Positions 26,942-35,933 of a DNA stretch of 40,591 bases are shown here, piece by piece (within the stretch, counting starts at the first letter, position 1; the number at the start of each line of letters is the position of its first letter). Location: positions 1 to 40,591 of the forward strand of contig DAITMB010000036.1 in the NCBI GenBank assembly GCA_036835375.1, read 5' to 3'. Origin of the DNA: JANQTF01 sp036835375. GTDB lineage: Bacteria; Bacteroidota; Bacteroidia; J057. The notes under the pieces were generated by a model. The model was not told the origin of the DNA. It made no database searches and saw only the letters and a program-made list of their open reading frames with translations. The translations under genes were made by a program, and so were the position numbers.

Positions 26942-28276
26942 ATGAAAAAGCATATTTTCGGAACGGTTTTGTCTCAAGTTTTTCAAATCGTTCTTGGTCT
27001 GGGTACTTCCATTATTTCCACCCGATTGTTGGGTCCAGTAGGAAAAGGGGAATATGCTATTTTCATTACAGCCATCTCATTTGGTGCCCTGTTCTTTGAC
27101 TTTGGGATTCAATCAGCATTGGGGTTTCTGGTAGCGAGAAAGGACCTTGTTCAGAACAAGGCGCACGGAATTTTGGTCTTGATTATGCCCGTGTTGGTCT
27201 TGCTTTTCGCTTTATCCGTTGTTGCAGCAAGTCGGTGGAGCAAACTAGAGATATTTCTGCCAGAGAAGCACGACACTCCTCTGTATATGCTCCTAATCTG
27301 TCTTGCATTCGCCACGACACTTGTTAGTCAATGGGTAAAGGGACTCATGTCCGCGAATTTGCAATTCAAACAAATTAACCTACTGAACTATGTGAGAGCG
27401 ATCTCTCTTTTTCTAGTATTTGTCGGGTTTTACCTCCTCAGCGAGAAAGCGCTTATCGTGACTGATGCCTATTGGCTGTATTTGTTGTCGTTGGTAGCTA
27501 CCATGCTTTTTGGTCTTTGGAGTTATCTTAAGCTAAATGGACCATGGCGAGTAGAGCGACCAACTAAGAAAGAGTTCAATCAGATTTTTGGTTGGGGAGG
27601 GTTGATGTATGCGAGCAATGTGGCTCAGTTTCTCAACTATCGTCTCGACTTTTGGCTGGTTAATTTTTATCTGGGAAGCGCCTCTTTGGGTCTTTATTCC
27701 TTGTCATCAAATCTTGGGCAAATGTTTTGGCTCCTGCCTGCTGCGATTAGCACTGTGCTGCTGCCCAGTATCGCCAAAGGAGGCACTGGCCAAACAAAGG
27801 CCAATCTCGATCGAACGCTGTTTATGGGAAGGTTTTTGATGTTTTTAGGAATCATTTCCTTTGTAGGGGCACTTCTTTTCGGAAAACAGTTCATGGTGTT
27901 TGCCTACGGAGAAGCTTTTGAAGAATCGGCAGCCGTGTTAATTTGGTTACTTCTGGGAATTATTCCCTTTGCCCTGACCAAGATTTACGCCTCCTTCCTC
28001 TCGGGTGTAGGGAGACAGAGAGAAAATCTCATTGCATCCTACTCTGGTCTCGTGCTTACCATTCTCCTTGACCTCTGGTTGATTCCTAAAATGGGGATAA
28101 TTGGGGCGGCAATTGGGACCGCTGTCTCATATCTCTTCACATCTGCTTATGTCTTTTGGATCATTATCCGGGACTATGATCAGCGGTTCATCGACACCTT
28201 CCTCATAAAGAGAGCCGATTTTTTACTACTTCGAAATATTCTTCGGAAATTTTCTGAAGCTACTCCAACACCATAA
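26942..28276 (+). CDS. Wzx-type polysaccharide flippase
   Basis: The protein is 444 residues and mostly hydrophobic, with about 12 membrane segments. The N-terminus (VLSQVFQIVLGLGTSIISTRLLGPVGKGEYAIF, read in two pieces) is the typical opening of the polysaccharide synthesis/export (MOP/MATE-like) family. LDFWLVNFYLGSASLGLYSL and the C-terminal GIIGAAIGTAVSY are also family features. It would flip lipid-linked sugar repeat units across the inner membrane. It starts 20 bases after the secreted-protein gene and is first in the sugar-handling part of the locus. No Wzy polymerase was recognised in the window. Confidence 0.9.
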   Translation: MKKHIFGTVLSQVFQIVLGLGTSIISTRLLGPVGKGEYAIFITAISFGALFFDFGIQSALGFLVARKDLVQNKAHGILVLIMPVLVLLFALSVVAASRWSKLEIFLPEKHDTPLYMLLICLAFATTLVSQWVKGLMSANLQFKQINLLNYVRAISLFLVFVGFYLLSEKALIVTDAYWLYLLSLVATMLFGLWSYLKLNGPWRVERPTKKEFNQIFGWGGLMYASNVAQFLNYRLDFWLVNFYLGSASLGLYSLSSNLGQMFWLLPAAISTVLLPSIAKGGTGQTKANLDRTLFMGRFLMFLGIISFVGALLFGKQFMVFAYGEAFEESAAVLIWLLLGIIPFALTKIYASFLSGVGRQRENLIASYSGLVLTILLDLWLIPKMGIIGAAIGTAVSYLFTSAYVFWIIIRDYDQRFIDTFLIKRADFLLLRNILRKFSEATPTP

Positions 28277-28289
28277 GTAAACAGAAACA

Positions 28290-28439
28290 ATGTTTAGAGC
28301 ACTTGTGAGGAGCAACACCAATGCCGATGAGAATCAGGAATCCGTTCGGATTCTCCGAAATGCTATTTTGAAGTGGTTGGGCAGGTTACCCAGTCGAAGA
28401 TTCTGGAATCTTGACACTCAAACTTACCATTTTCGATGA
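28290..28439 (+). CDS. Possible small ORF, 49 residues, unknown
   Basis: ATG at 28290, stop TGA at 28437. The product is basic (ILKWLGRLPSRRFWNLD) with no recognised domain. It starts 13 bases after the flippase stop. It may be a small gene, the tail of a lost gene, or chance; there is no ribosome-site or codon evidence to decide. The remainder of 28277-28525 shows nothing else. Confidence 0.2.
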   Translation: MFRALVRSNTNADENQESVRILRNAILKWLGRLPSRRFWNLDTQTYHFR

Positions 28440-28525
28440 AACAACACTTGCCCCAGATAGAGTCCAAACACCGGGTTTCACTACCCTAAATTCTTAAAAC
28501 GAACCTTTCACAAAAACCCTTACTG

Positions 28526-29269
28526 ATGAAGACAAAAGCTGACCAACTTAGAGAGTTCTACGACAATTATGTGGAACGCCAAGTGAAAGTAGGAATCAAT
28601 GATCGCCACAGATCCATTCATCGGTGGGTCAAGAAATTTGGGGTCAAAAGAGAGTCGAATGTCCTTGAGGTAGGATGCGGTATTGGAACCCAAACCCGAC
28701 TTTTGGCAGAATATATCCAATCACCGGGAAAGATCTTGGCAAATGACATCAGTGAAAAAAGCATTGAGGTAGCCAAAAAACAGCTACAAAGTTTTTCTCA
28801 CATCACATTTGTAGCGGAGGATATCACCACTTATGAGCTTGAAGAGAAGTTTGACCTCATTCTGATGCCTGACGTGATAGAGCACATTCCGCTGGAACTC
28901 CATTATGATCTCTTTGCCAAACTGAGCAACCTGCTAGCAGACGATGGAATGATTTTGATCCATATACCTGAGCCAAGCTACCACACATGGTGTCTTGATC
29001 ACAGACCAGAAGCCATGCAGGTAATCGACCAGCCGGTTTATACAGATAGCTTGATTTCCAACCTCCTGCCCCACGGTCTCCAGATCAAGTATCTTGAGTC
29101 TTACCCTATCTGGTGGAAGCCATACGACTATCAAATTATCAAGGTGGTCAAAGACTCCTATCACTCACATTTTATTGAAGATCCAGTGAACAAGCCAGGT
29201 CCAATCAAGAAGTTTATAACTAAGGCATCCTTTAAGCTTTCCCTTATACTCCGCAAACACAAGAACTAG
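28526..29269 (+). CDS. Class I SAM-dependent methyltransferase
   Basis: The protein is 247 residues. Motif I is VLEVGCGIGTQTRLL (about residues 45-60); the acidic residue binding SAM ribose is in LANDISEKSIEVAK; motif post-I/II is FDLILMPDVIEHIP. This is the Methyltransf_11/25 layout. Within this locus it most likely methylates a sugar or a lipid-linked intermediate, but the substrate cannot be read from the sequence. It lies ~250 bases after the flippase and 74 bases before a glycosyltransferase. Confidence 0.85.
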   Translation: MKTKADQLREFYDNYVERQVKVGINDRHRSIHRWVKKFGVKRESNVLEVGCGIGTQTRLLAEYIQSPGKILANDISEKSIEVAKKQLQSFSHITFVAEDITTYELEEKFDLILMPDVIEHIPLELHYDLFAKLSNLLADDGMILIHIPEPSYHTWCLDHRPEAMQVIDQPVYTDSLISNLLPHGLQIKYLESYPIWWKPYDYQIIKVVKDSYHSHFIEDPVNKPGPIKKFITKASFKLSLILRKHKN

Positions 29270-29320
29270 TCTCGCCATTTCCTGCTGCATCGTGAGTATG
29301 CCACAGGCATAAAAAGCCCT

Positions 29321-29340
29321 GAATTGAATTGAATTGAACT
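29321..29340 (+). repeat. GAATT pentanucleotide tandem repeat before a glycosyltransferase start
   Basis: Three exact GAATT copies and one with a single change (GAACT) end three bases before the ATG at 29344, overlapping the expected ribosome-binding region. ATGAATGAAT follows directly. Confidence 0.8.
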
Positions 29341-29343
29341 GTA

Positions 29344-30642
29344 ATGAATGAATCACCACCTTCAAAGCCGACTGGCAGTCGATCTGTTTTTGCTTTGATT
29401 ACACACCAATTCCCGTTTGGGAGCCAGGAAACTTTTTTGGAGTATGAAATTGAGATCCTCTCTAAAAGGTTCACCCAAGTCGTGATCATTCCGGTGATTC
29501 ATAAGCCAAGCGATAACGACATCGCACGGCCTATCCCCTCCAATTGTACTGTTTGGTGCCCCACTTGTCCCGACAACGCGAGAGCTTCTTATCTGACAGT
29601 AGCTTTTTTTCTGATAGGAAAGGTATGGAAAGAAGCATTCTCCATTAGGTGGGCACCTTCCTTTTGGAAAATGAAATCGATCAAGCATTTAGTCAAATCT
29701 ACTTCCAAGCTACTTGCCACTAAAGCAGACTGGGATAGGTGGATGGCGGAACTAACCAAGCTAAGCCCCTCTGCCATCATCAGCAGTTATTGGCTAAACT
29801 CGTGGATGTTGTTCCCATTAACTTGGAGAAAGCGAAACAATGCCACACATTTGATTGTGTCAAGAGCACACAATTATGATCTATATCACAAGCGGGCTTT
29901 CGGTCATTATCATCATTTTAGGCCATGGCTCTTCGAAAGGATAGATGGTATTTATTCCGATTCACAGGCGGGCAGTGACTATATGGCTTCGCTTTATCAG
30001 GCTTTTTCCTCGAAATTCAAGACTGCATACCTGGGTGTTCCCGATCCAGGAAGGCTAAACCCTACCAAGACACCCGAGCAAGTTTCCTTTCGAATCATTT
30101 GCACGGCTAATCTCATTCCGCTGAAGCGTGTGGACATGGTAGTGGAGGCCTTAGCCCTTCAAAAGACAAACATCAGGTTTGATCTCTTTGGCGATGGCCC
30201 CGAACGAGCAAAAATTGAATCAATTGCTACAAGCTTGCCTCCAAACATTGAAGTCCAAATTCATGGAAGGGTGAGCAGCCCCGAAATTCAATCATGGTAT
30301 CAACGCGAACCCGTGGATCTTTTTGTGCTGACCAGCACCTTTGAAGGTCTTCCTGTTTCTATCATGGAAGCCTTTAGCTATGGCGTTCCCTGCCTTGCTA
30401 CCGATGTCGGTGGTGTGTCCGAAGGGATCAATGGAAAAAACGGGTGGCTGCTTCCGGCGGATTTGACACCTGAAATCCTCGCTGATTATCTATCAAAATT
30501 TATCGCACTGGGAGCGGCTGAACATGCGGCCTACAAACAAGCGGCACGCGCCACCTTCGAACAACAATTTTCTGCAGCAAAGAACTACCGGGCGTATCAT
30601 GACGAGTTGATCTCCCTCTTATCCAAGCAAAACCCCCAATGA
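29344..30642 (+). CDS. GT4-family glycosyltransferase
   Basis: The protein is 432 residues with a GT-B fold. The N-terminal acceptor domain begins FALITHQFPFGSQETFLEYE, and the C-terminal donor domain has TANLIPLKRVDMVVEAL, FDLFGDGPERAKIE, IQIHGRVS-like VQIHGRVSSPEI, and the E-x7-E signature in TSTFEGLPVSIMEAFSYG followed by GVPCLATDVGGVSE. It would add a sugar to the growing repeat unit. Its stop overlaps the next start (ATGA), so it is translationally coupled to wbpB. A short pentanucleotide array sits just before its ATG. Confidence 0.9.
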   Translation: MNESPPSKPTGSRSVFALITHQFPFGSQETFLEYEIEILSKRFTQVVIIPVIHKPSDNDIARPIPSNCTVWCPTCPDNARASYLTVAFFLIGKVWKEAFSIRWAPSFWKMKSIKHLVKSTSKLLATKADWDRWMAELTKLSPSAIISSYWLNSWMLFPLTWRKRNNATHLIVSRAHNYDLYHKRAFGHYHHFRPWLFERIDGIYSDSQAGSDYMASLYQAFSSKFKTAYLGVPDPGRLNPTKTPEQVSFRIICTANLIPLKRVDMVVEALALQKTNIRFDLFGDGPERAKIESIATSLPPNIEVQIHGRVSSPEIQSWYQREPVDLFVLTSTFEGLPVSIMEAFSYGVPCLATDVGGVSEGINGKNGWLLPADLTPEILADYLSKFIALGAAEHAAYKQAARATFEQQFSAAKNYRAYHDELISLLSKQNPQ

Positions 30643-31664
30643 GTAATATTCTCACTTTCGCTATCGTAGGCTCCGGACGCATCGCCCAGCGGCATGCAGA
30701 GCACATCCAATCTGTAGGTATGCTCGTGGCCGTGTGCGACCCGGTGGAGGAGCGAGCCAATCAGCTCGCACAAGCATATCAGGCACGTGTCTATGCGAGC
30801 ATCGAAGAGCTGCTTGCGGCTGAGCCAGAGGTTGACGTAGTCTCCATCTGCTCGCCCAATGGCCTACACGCCACTCACACCATCATGGCGCTCAAGGCTG
30901 GGCATCACGTGATCTGCGAAAAGCCTATGGCCATCAGTGTGCACGATTGCGGAGAGATGATCAAAGCAGCAGAAAAGGCGAATAAGCGGCTTTTTATTGT
31001 GAAGCAAAACCGCTTTAACCCACCTGTCGAGGCAGTGAAAAAGCTCATCGACGATGGGGTGCTCGGGAAGATCTATTCCATCCAGCTCAGTTGCTTCTGG
31101 AACCGCAACCCCGAGTATTATGCCAACTCCTGGAAGGGGACCAAAGACCTCGATGGCGGCACGCTCTATACCCAGTTCAGCCACTTTGTGGATTTACTTT
31201 ACTGGATGATCGGCGATGTGAAAAAGGTCATGGCGATGGGAAAAAACTATCTTCATCAAGGTCAGATTGAATTTGAAGATGCTGGCGTGGTGGCCATGGA
31301 ATTCTACAACGGAGCCATCGGAACCATCAACTACACCGTGAACAGCTATGGCAAAAACATGGAGGGCTCTCTCACCATTTTTGCCGAAAAAGGCTCAGTG
31401 AAAATTGGCGGTCAATACCTGAACGAATTGGAGTACCAAAACATAGAAGGCCATGTGATCGATGGATTGCCAGAGGGCAAGCCCGCCAATCAATACGGAC
31501 AGTATCAGGGATCTATGTCCAACCACGATCAGGTGTATGCCAATGTGGCCTCGGTGCTTCAGGAAGGTGGTTCTATCACTACCAATGGATTCGAAGGGCT
31601 CAAAACCGTGGAAATCATCGAGCGCATATACCAAAGCATTACTCAACACAGTTCCCATGCATGA
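30639..31664 (+). CDS. wbpB: UDP-GlcNAc-uronate 3-dehydrogenase, Gfo/Idh/MocA family (WbpB/WlbA-like)
   Basis: The protein is 341 residues. An N-terminal Rossmann fold carries FAIVGSGRIAQRH (residues ~7-19), an acidic residue after the second strand (VAVCDPVEE), and the CEKPMAIS motif (~92-99) with the catalytic Lys. The substrate-binding half has GGTLYTQFSHFVDLLYWM. WbpB/WlbA oxidises UDP-N-acetyl-D-glucosaminuronic acid at C3 with NAD+. The call rests on the family plus the following acetyltransferase and aminotransferase, which together form the known WbpB-WbpE-WbpD route. The gene overlaps both neighbours by a few bases and is richer in G+C than the glycosyltransferase before it. Confidence 0.85.
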   Translation: MSNILTFAIVGSGRIAQRHAEHIQSVGMLVAVCDPVEERANQLAQAYQARVYASIEELLAAEPEVDVVSICSPNGLHATHTIMALKAGHHVICEKPMAISVHDCGEMIKAAEKANKRLFIVKQNRFNPPVEAVKKLIDDGVLGKIYSIQLSCFWNRNPEYYANSWKGTKDLDGGTLYTQFSHFVDLLYWMIGDVKKVMAMGKNYLHQGQIEFEDAGVVAMEFYNGAIGTINYTVNSYGKNMEGSLTIFAEKGSVKIGGQYLNELEYQNIEGHVIDGLPEGKPANQYGQYQGSMSNHDQVYANVASVLQEGGSITTNGFEGLKTVEIIERIYQSITQHSSHA

Positions 31665-32115
31665 ACCTGAATTGCTCCGAGTCGCCATTCGCAATGTGGC
31701 CTTTGGCGAACATGTCAAAGTGGTGGAACCCGTCAACCTGTATGGCTGCACCATCGGTGCCCACTGCTTTATTGGTCCTTTTGTAGAGATTCAAAAGGAT
31801 GTGACCATCGGGCATCACACCAAGGTGCAGTCACATGCTTTTATCTGCGAATTGGTCACGATTGGAGATCACTGCTTTATTTCTCACGGCGCCATGTTCA
31901 TCAATGACCTGTTTGAATCCGGCGGACCGGCAGGTGGCGACAAGACCAAGTGGCGAAGTACCCAGATAGGCAACCATGTTTCTATCGGAACCCATGCGAC
32001 CATTCTTCCGGTGAGCATCTGCGATCATGTGGTCGTGGGAGCCGGAGCTGTGGTCACCAAAGACATTACAGAACCAGGGGTTTACGTTGGTAACCCTGCA
32101 AAAAAAATCAGATGA
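31657..32115 (+). CDS. wbpD: N-acetyltransferase, left-handed beta-helix (WbpD/WlbB-like)
   Basis: The protein is 152 residues, beginning MHEPELLRVAIRNVAFGEHV. The open frame extends upstream, but that part lies inside wbpB; the ATG at 31657 (8-base overlap) gives the normal family length. Hexapeptide repeats run through almost the whole protein (CTIGAHCFIGPFVEIQ, VTIGHHTKVQSHAF, TIGDHCFISHGAMF, QIGNHVSIGTHATILP, VVVGAGAVVTKDI) and it ends GVYVGNPAKKIR. WbpD acetylates the 3-amino group of UDP-GlcNAc3NA with acetyl-CoA. Its stop overlaps the wbpE start by four bases. Confidence 0.88.
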   Translation: MHEPELLRVAIRNVAFGEHVKVVEPVNLYGCTIGAHCFIGPFVEIQKDVTIGHHTKVQSHAFICELVTIGDHCFISHGAMFINDLFESGGPAGGDKTKWRSTQIGNHVSIGTHATILPVSICDHVVVGAGAVVTKDITEPGVYVGNPAKKIR

Positions 32116-33230
32116 GCGTAAAAACCATGTCCGTCCCCTTCGCTGACCTCAGAGCCCAGTATCTCTCTATCAAAGAGGAGATGGATGCTGCCATCGCCGA
32201 GGTGATAGACAACACAGCATTTATTCGAACGCCGGTGATCACTGAGTTTGAAAATGGCTTTGCCGCCATGATGGGTGCAAAGCATTGCATCGGCGTGGCC
32301 AACGGCACCGATGCGATCTACATTGTTCTCAAAATGCTGGGCATCGGTCAGGGAGATGAAGTGATCACCGTAGCCAATAGCTGGATTTCCTCCTCAGAAG
32401 TGATCACGCAAGCCGGGGCCAAGCCAGTGTTCGCAGACATTGAACCCCGATACTACACCATCGACCCGGCGGATGTTGAGCGAAAAATTACGCCCGCTAC
32501 CAAAGCGATCATCCCGGTTCACCTGACTGGCCACCCCGCACAGACTGATCAGATCATGGAGATTGCGGCGCGCCACGGCCTTTTTGTGATCGAAGACTGT
32601 GCCCAATCGCACTTCGCCACACTCAACGGGCAACTCGCAGGGACATTTGGCATTGCCTCCACCTTCTCTTTCTACCCCGGAAAAAATCTTGGTGCCTATG
32701 GAGATGCAGGTGGCATTCTTACCAATGATGATGCACTGGCAGAAAAATGTAGGATGTATGCCAATCATGGCGCACTCATTAAGCATCAACACCACATGGA
32801 GGGGATCAACAGCCGCCTAGATGGGTTGCAGGCCGCTGTGCTCAAGGTCAAACTGGGGCATATTCTTTCCTGGACTGAGCAACGGCAATCCTGGGCAAAA
32901 GCCTATGCAATAGCGTTGGAAGGCATTGCGGAAATCGAACTACCAGCTGTGAGACCGGGAGCTGAGCATGTGTATCACCTTTACATGATCCGGGCGCAGG
33001 ATCGGGACGGATTACAATCCTTTCTCGATGCTCGTGGGATTCAAACGGTGATCCACTACCCAACTCCGCTTCCGTTTTTGCCAGCGTATGCCTACCTCGG
33101 ACATTCAAGGGAAGACTTTCCCGTGGCAGCGGCTTATCAGAATGCCATTTTGTCTTTGCCGTTTTTTCCAGAAATGACCCAGGAAATGATTGATTATGTC
33201 TCAGAATCCATCAGAACATACTACCGATAA
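32112..33230 (+). CDS. wbpE: PLP-dependent sugar aminotransferase, DegT/DnrJ/EryC1 family (WbpE/WlbC-like)
   Basis: The protein is 372 residues. Family hallmarks: VPFADLRAQYLSIKEEMD, then FIRTPVITEFENGFA, CIGVANGTDAIYIVL, DEVITVANSWISSS, PVHLTGHPAQTDQI, VIEDCAQSHFA, and the PLP-binding Lys191 in FSFYPGKNLGAYGDAGG, followed by NSRLDGLQAAVLKVKL. WbpE transfers an amino group, with glutamate as donor, to the C3-keto sugar made by WbpB. The three-gene order wbpB-wbpD-wbpE with overlapping ends is strong support for a 2,3-diamino-uronic acid donor. The partner dehydrogenase WbpA and epimerase WbpI are not in the window. Confidence 0.9.
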   Translation: MSVKTMSVPFADLRAQYLSIKEEMDAAIAEVIDNTAFIRTPVITEFENGFAAMMGAKHCIGVANGTDAIYIVLKMLGIGQGDEVITVANSWISSSEVITQAGAKPVFADIEPRYYTIDPADVERKITPATKAIIPVHLTGHPAQTDQIMEIAARHGLFVIEDCAQSHFATLNGQLAGTFGIASTFSFYPGKNLGAYGDAGGILTNDDALAEKCRMYANHGALIKHQHHMEGINSRLDGLQAAVLKVKLGHILSWTEQRQSWAKAYAIALEGIAEIELPAVRPGAEHVYHLYMIRAQDRDGLQSFLDARGIQTVIHYPTPLPFLPAYAYLGHSREDFPVAAAYQNAILSLPFFPEMTQEMIDYVSESIRTYYR

Positions 33231-34431
33231 AGAGGCGGCATCGCGCCTCAAGACGCTCAAATCTGTGTATATCATGACCGAAACAGGCTGTCTGAAGCCT
33301 TTTTCGGGTGCATTTATGCATATTACTACCGGCATTCGTGAGCTCGGCTCTCATGCGGACCTTCAGGTTGTTACCAACCTGGGCAGTTTGCCCTACTTGC
33401 AGCAAGGAAATTTTGTAGTCAAAGAGCAAAAACCTTCTGGCGTTAAGGCACCCGCATCGAGATTCTCCACCAATAACCGATGGTGGGGAGTGATTCGTGA
33501 TTTAAGGAGGTTTTTTCAACAGATCAAGGAGCTTCCTAGGATGTATCGCGAAATCAAGATTACAAATCCTGATTTTATCTATGAACGAGCTGCCTACCTG
33601 AATTTTAATGGCTTGATCATTAGCAAGCTGCTTCGCTTGCCCTTATTCTATGAAGTGAATGGCGTATTAGCCCAGGACCTCAACAACCAATACTTGAGCT
33701 TGATCCGGCCGCTGTGTTTGTCGCTAGAAAGGTGGGCCTATCACCAAGCGAAATTGTGTTTTTGCGTAGGGGGTACTGGTGTGCAGCTCAAGTTAAAGTC
33801 CGAAGATTTTGTCAGTGTGCAGAACGGGATTGAACAAAGTTTTTTGGAGAAATTTCGCAACCACGCAAAGGTCCTTAGTCCAGGCGAGAAGTTACAAGCT
33901 TGCTTCATTGGTCAGTTAATGCAGCACCATAACCTAAACATTCTCTTTGAGTCATGGCAGCAGAGCACAACCAGAGATCGCTGGCATTTTCACTTTGTGG
34001 GTGGGGGTAAGTATGAGGATGTGTTGGCTGATGCTCCAACGGGATTTTCCTACGAATTTCATGGAATCATCCCACATCATCAACTGGGACCAGTGCTGGA
34101 GAAATGCCATATCGGCCTCATTCCTCACAGTCAACCGGAAGCCTCCTATATGAAGCTTTACACCTATGGTGCAGGTAAGCTGTGCTGCCTTGTGCCGGGG
34201 TGGGATAATTTTCGCAGTGCATTTTCGGATCAGGAGCTGAAGTTTTTCGAGCCGGGCTCGGCGATGTCGTTGGCAGCGGCTATGGATCAGGCGGCAGCAA
34301 ATCTGGAAGAGAGTTTTTCACAAGGAGAACGCTTGTATGCCAGAGTAGAATCCGATTATACTTGGCAGAAGATATTTAATTACACCATTCAGAAGATCCA
34401 TGAATATCTCGCTTTGCCTACTCACACTTAA
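33196..34431 (+). CDS. Glycosyltransferase, GT4-like
   Basis: The protein is 411 residues, starting MSQNPSEHTTDKEAA; this ATG overlaps the end of wbpE by 35 bases, and the homologous part begins at about residue 22 (KSVYIMTETGCLKPFSGAF). The N-terminal domain has PDFIYERAAYLNFNGL and PLFYEVNG, as in many GT4 enzymes. The C-terminal domain has LQACFIGQL, WHFHFVGGGKYEDV, HGIIPHHQLG and SYMKLYTYGAGKLCCLVPG. The usual E-x7-E motif is replaced by a shorter QPEASYMKLYTYGAG version, so the assignment to GT4 is by fold and context. A DNA piece resembling codons for its SAMSLAAAMDQAA region lies again at 36972-37010. Confidence 0.78.
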   Translation: MSQNPSEHTTDKEAASRLKTLKSVYIMTETGCLKPFSGAFMHITTGIRELGSHADLQVVTNLGSLPYLQQGNFVVKEQKPSGVKAPASRFSTNNRWWGVIRDLRRFFQQIKELPRMYREIKITNPDFIYERAAYLNFNGLIISKLLRLPLFYEVNGVLAQDLNNQYLSLIRPLCLSLERWAYHQAKLCFCVGGTGVQLKLKSEDFVSVQNGIEQSFLEKFRNHAKVLSPGEKLQACFIGQLMQHHNLNILFESWQQSTTRDRWHFHFVGGGKYEDVLADAPTGFSYEFHGIIPHHQLGPVLEKCHIGLIPHSQPEASYMKLYTYGAGKLCCLVPGWDNFRSAFSDQELKFFEPGSAMSLAAAMDQAAANLEESFSQGERLYARVESDYTWQKIFNYTIQKIHEYLALPTHT

Positions 34432-34481
34432 GATCTTCGAAACCATTTTTGGGTTGGTCCCCACGCTCAACTGGGTTAACT

Positions 34482-35930
34482 ATGCTGTTTAATTCCATCG
34501 ACTTTGCGGTATTCTTGCCAGTGGTATTTCTTGTTTACTGGTTTGTAGCAAATAAGAATATTCGCCTTCAGAATGCTTGGATTCTGGTCACGAGCTATGT
34601 CTTTTATGGTTGGTGGGATTGGCGGTTTTTGTCTCTCATCATCTTTAGTTCGATGGTGGACTACCTGGTCTCTCAGCAGATGTCGGGAACACAAAATGAT
34701 TCGAGACGAAAAGCTTTGTTGACTTGTAGTGTTGCGGTGAATTTAGGCCTTCTGGGACTATTCAAATATTACGACTTCTTCGCTGTGAGCCTCAGCGAGG
34801 CGTTTACACTTCTGGGAACTCCGCTCGATGTTTCTCGTCTCAATATTCTGCTTCCAGTTGGTATTAGTTTCTACACATTTCAAACGCTGAGCTACAGCAT
34901 TGATGTCTATCGTCGGAAAATCGAGCCTTCCCGCGACTTTTTTGCATTTTTTGCCTATGTGAGTTTTTTCCCGCAGTTGGTAGCCGGGCCTATAGAGCGG
35001 GCATCGAACCTTCTCCCTCAGTTCGATAAAAAGAGAGTTTTCAATTATGCTCAGGCCAGTGATGGAATGCGTCAGATCTTGTGGGGATTTTTTAAGAAGA
35101 TCGTCATTGCTGACAATTGCGCCACCTATGTAAATCAGATTTTTGATCACCATCTGGAATATTCAGGTGTCATTCTTGTGTTGGGAGCGGTATTATTCGC
35201 CTTCCAGATATATGGCGATTTCTCTGGATACTCAGATATTGCCATTGGCACAGCCAGAATTTTTGGATTCAGCTTGATGAGAAACTTTGCTTTCCCTTAT
35301 TTCTCAAGGGATATAGCTGAATTCTGGAGACGCTGGCACATTTCTCTTTCTACTTGGTTCAAAGACTACCTCTATATCCCACTTGGAGGGAGTCAAGGTT
35401 CACGCTGGCAAAAAGTTCTTAATACCTTCATCGTATTTGTGGTGAGTGGGATGTGGCATGGTGCCAACTGGACCTTTCTCTTTTGGGGCTTTCTGAATGC
35501 CTGCTACTTCCTCCCTCTTCTGCTTACCGAACGCAACCGCAAGCACCTTGATGTCATTCGACCGACTCGCTGGCTTCCTTCTATGAAGGAAACCTCTCAG
35601 ATTCTACTCACTTTTTCGATGACGACCCTTGCTTGGATTTTCTTTAGAGCAAACAGCCTCACCCATGCTTGGGAATACTTGAGCCGAATATTCGCTAGCC
35701 CTTATATTTCCAATCCAGGATTTTCCTCACAAACGGTTACTTTCGGGGTTTTTATGCTCCTAATCATGAGTCTAGTTGTGGTAGAATGGTTGCAACGCGA
35801 CAAGCAGCATGGTCTTCAAATTCATAGTTGGCCGCTTGCTTTGCGTCATGGTGCATATCTCGCAACGATCTTTGCTATCTTGATCTATGGAAATTTTTCA
35901 AACAACGAATTCATCTACTTTCAATTCTAG
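34482..35930 (+). CDS. MBOAT-family membrane-bound O-acyltransferase (AlgI-like)
   Basis: The protein is 482 residues from the ATG at 34482; the TTG at 34449 adds 11 residues and is not preferred. Multiple membrane helices begin MLFNSIDFAVFLPVVFLVYW. AlgI/DltB hallmarks are clear: LLPVGISFYTFQTLSYSIDV, FFPQLVAGPIERA, IAEFWRRWHISLSTWFKDYL with YIPLGG, and the catalytic His326 in VVSGMWHGANWTF. Enzymes of this family pass an acyl group (often acetyl) across the membrane onto a polysaccharide. The following gene encodes an SGNH-like partner, as in AlgI-AlgJ/X, PatA-PatB and DltB-DltD systems. It probably acylates the locus polysaccharide. Confidence 0.92.
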   Translation: MLFNSIDFAVFLPVVFLVYWFVANKNIRLQNAWILVTSYVFYGWWDWRFLSLIIFSSMVDYLVSQQMSGTQNDSRRKALLTCSVAVNLGLLGLFKYYDFFAVSLSEAFTLLGTPLDVSRLNILLPVGISFYTFQTLSYSIDVYRRKIEPSRDFFAFFAYVSFFPQLVAGPIERASNLLPQFDKKRVFNYAQASDGMRQILWGFFKKIVIADNCATYVNQIFDHHLEYSGVILVLGAVLFAFQIYGDFSGYSDIAIGTARIFGFSLMRNFAFPYFSRDIAEFWRRWHISLSTWFKDYLYIPLGGSQGSRWQKVLNTFIVFVVSGMWHGANWTFLFWGFLNACYFLPLLLTERNRKHLDVIRPTRWLPSMKETSQILLTFSMTTLAWIFFRANSLTHAWEYLSRIFASPYISNPGFSSQTVTFGVFMLLIMSLVVVEWLQRDKQHGLQIHSWPLALRHGAYLATIFAILIYGNFSNNEFIYFQF

Positions 35931-35933
35931 CAA

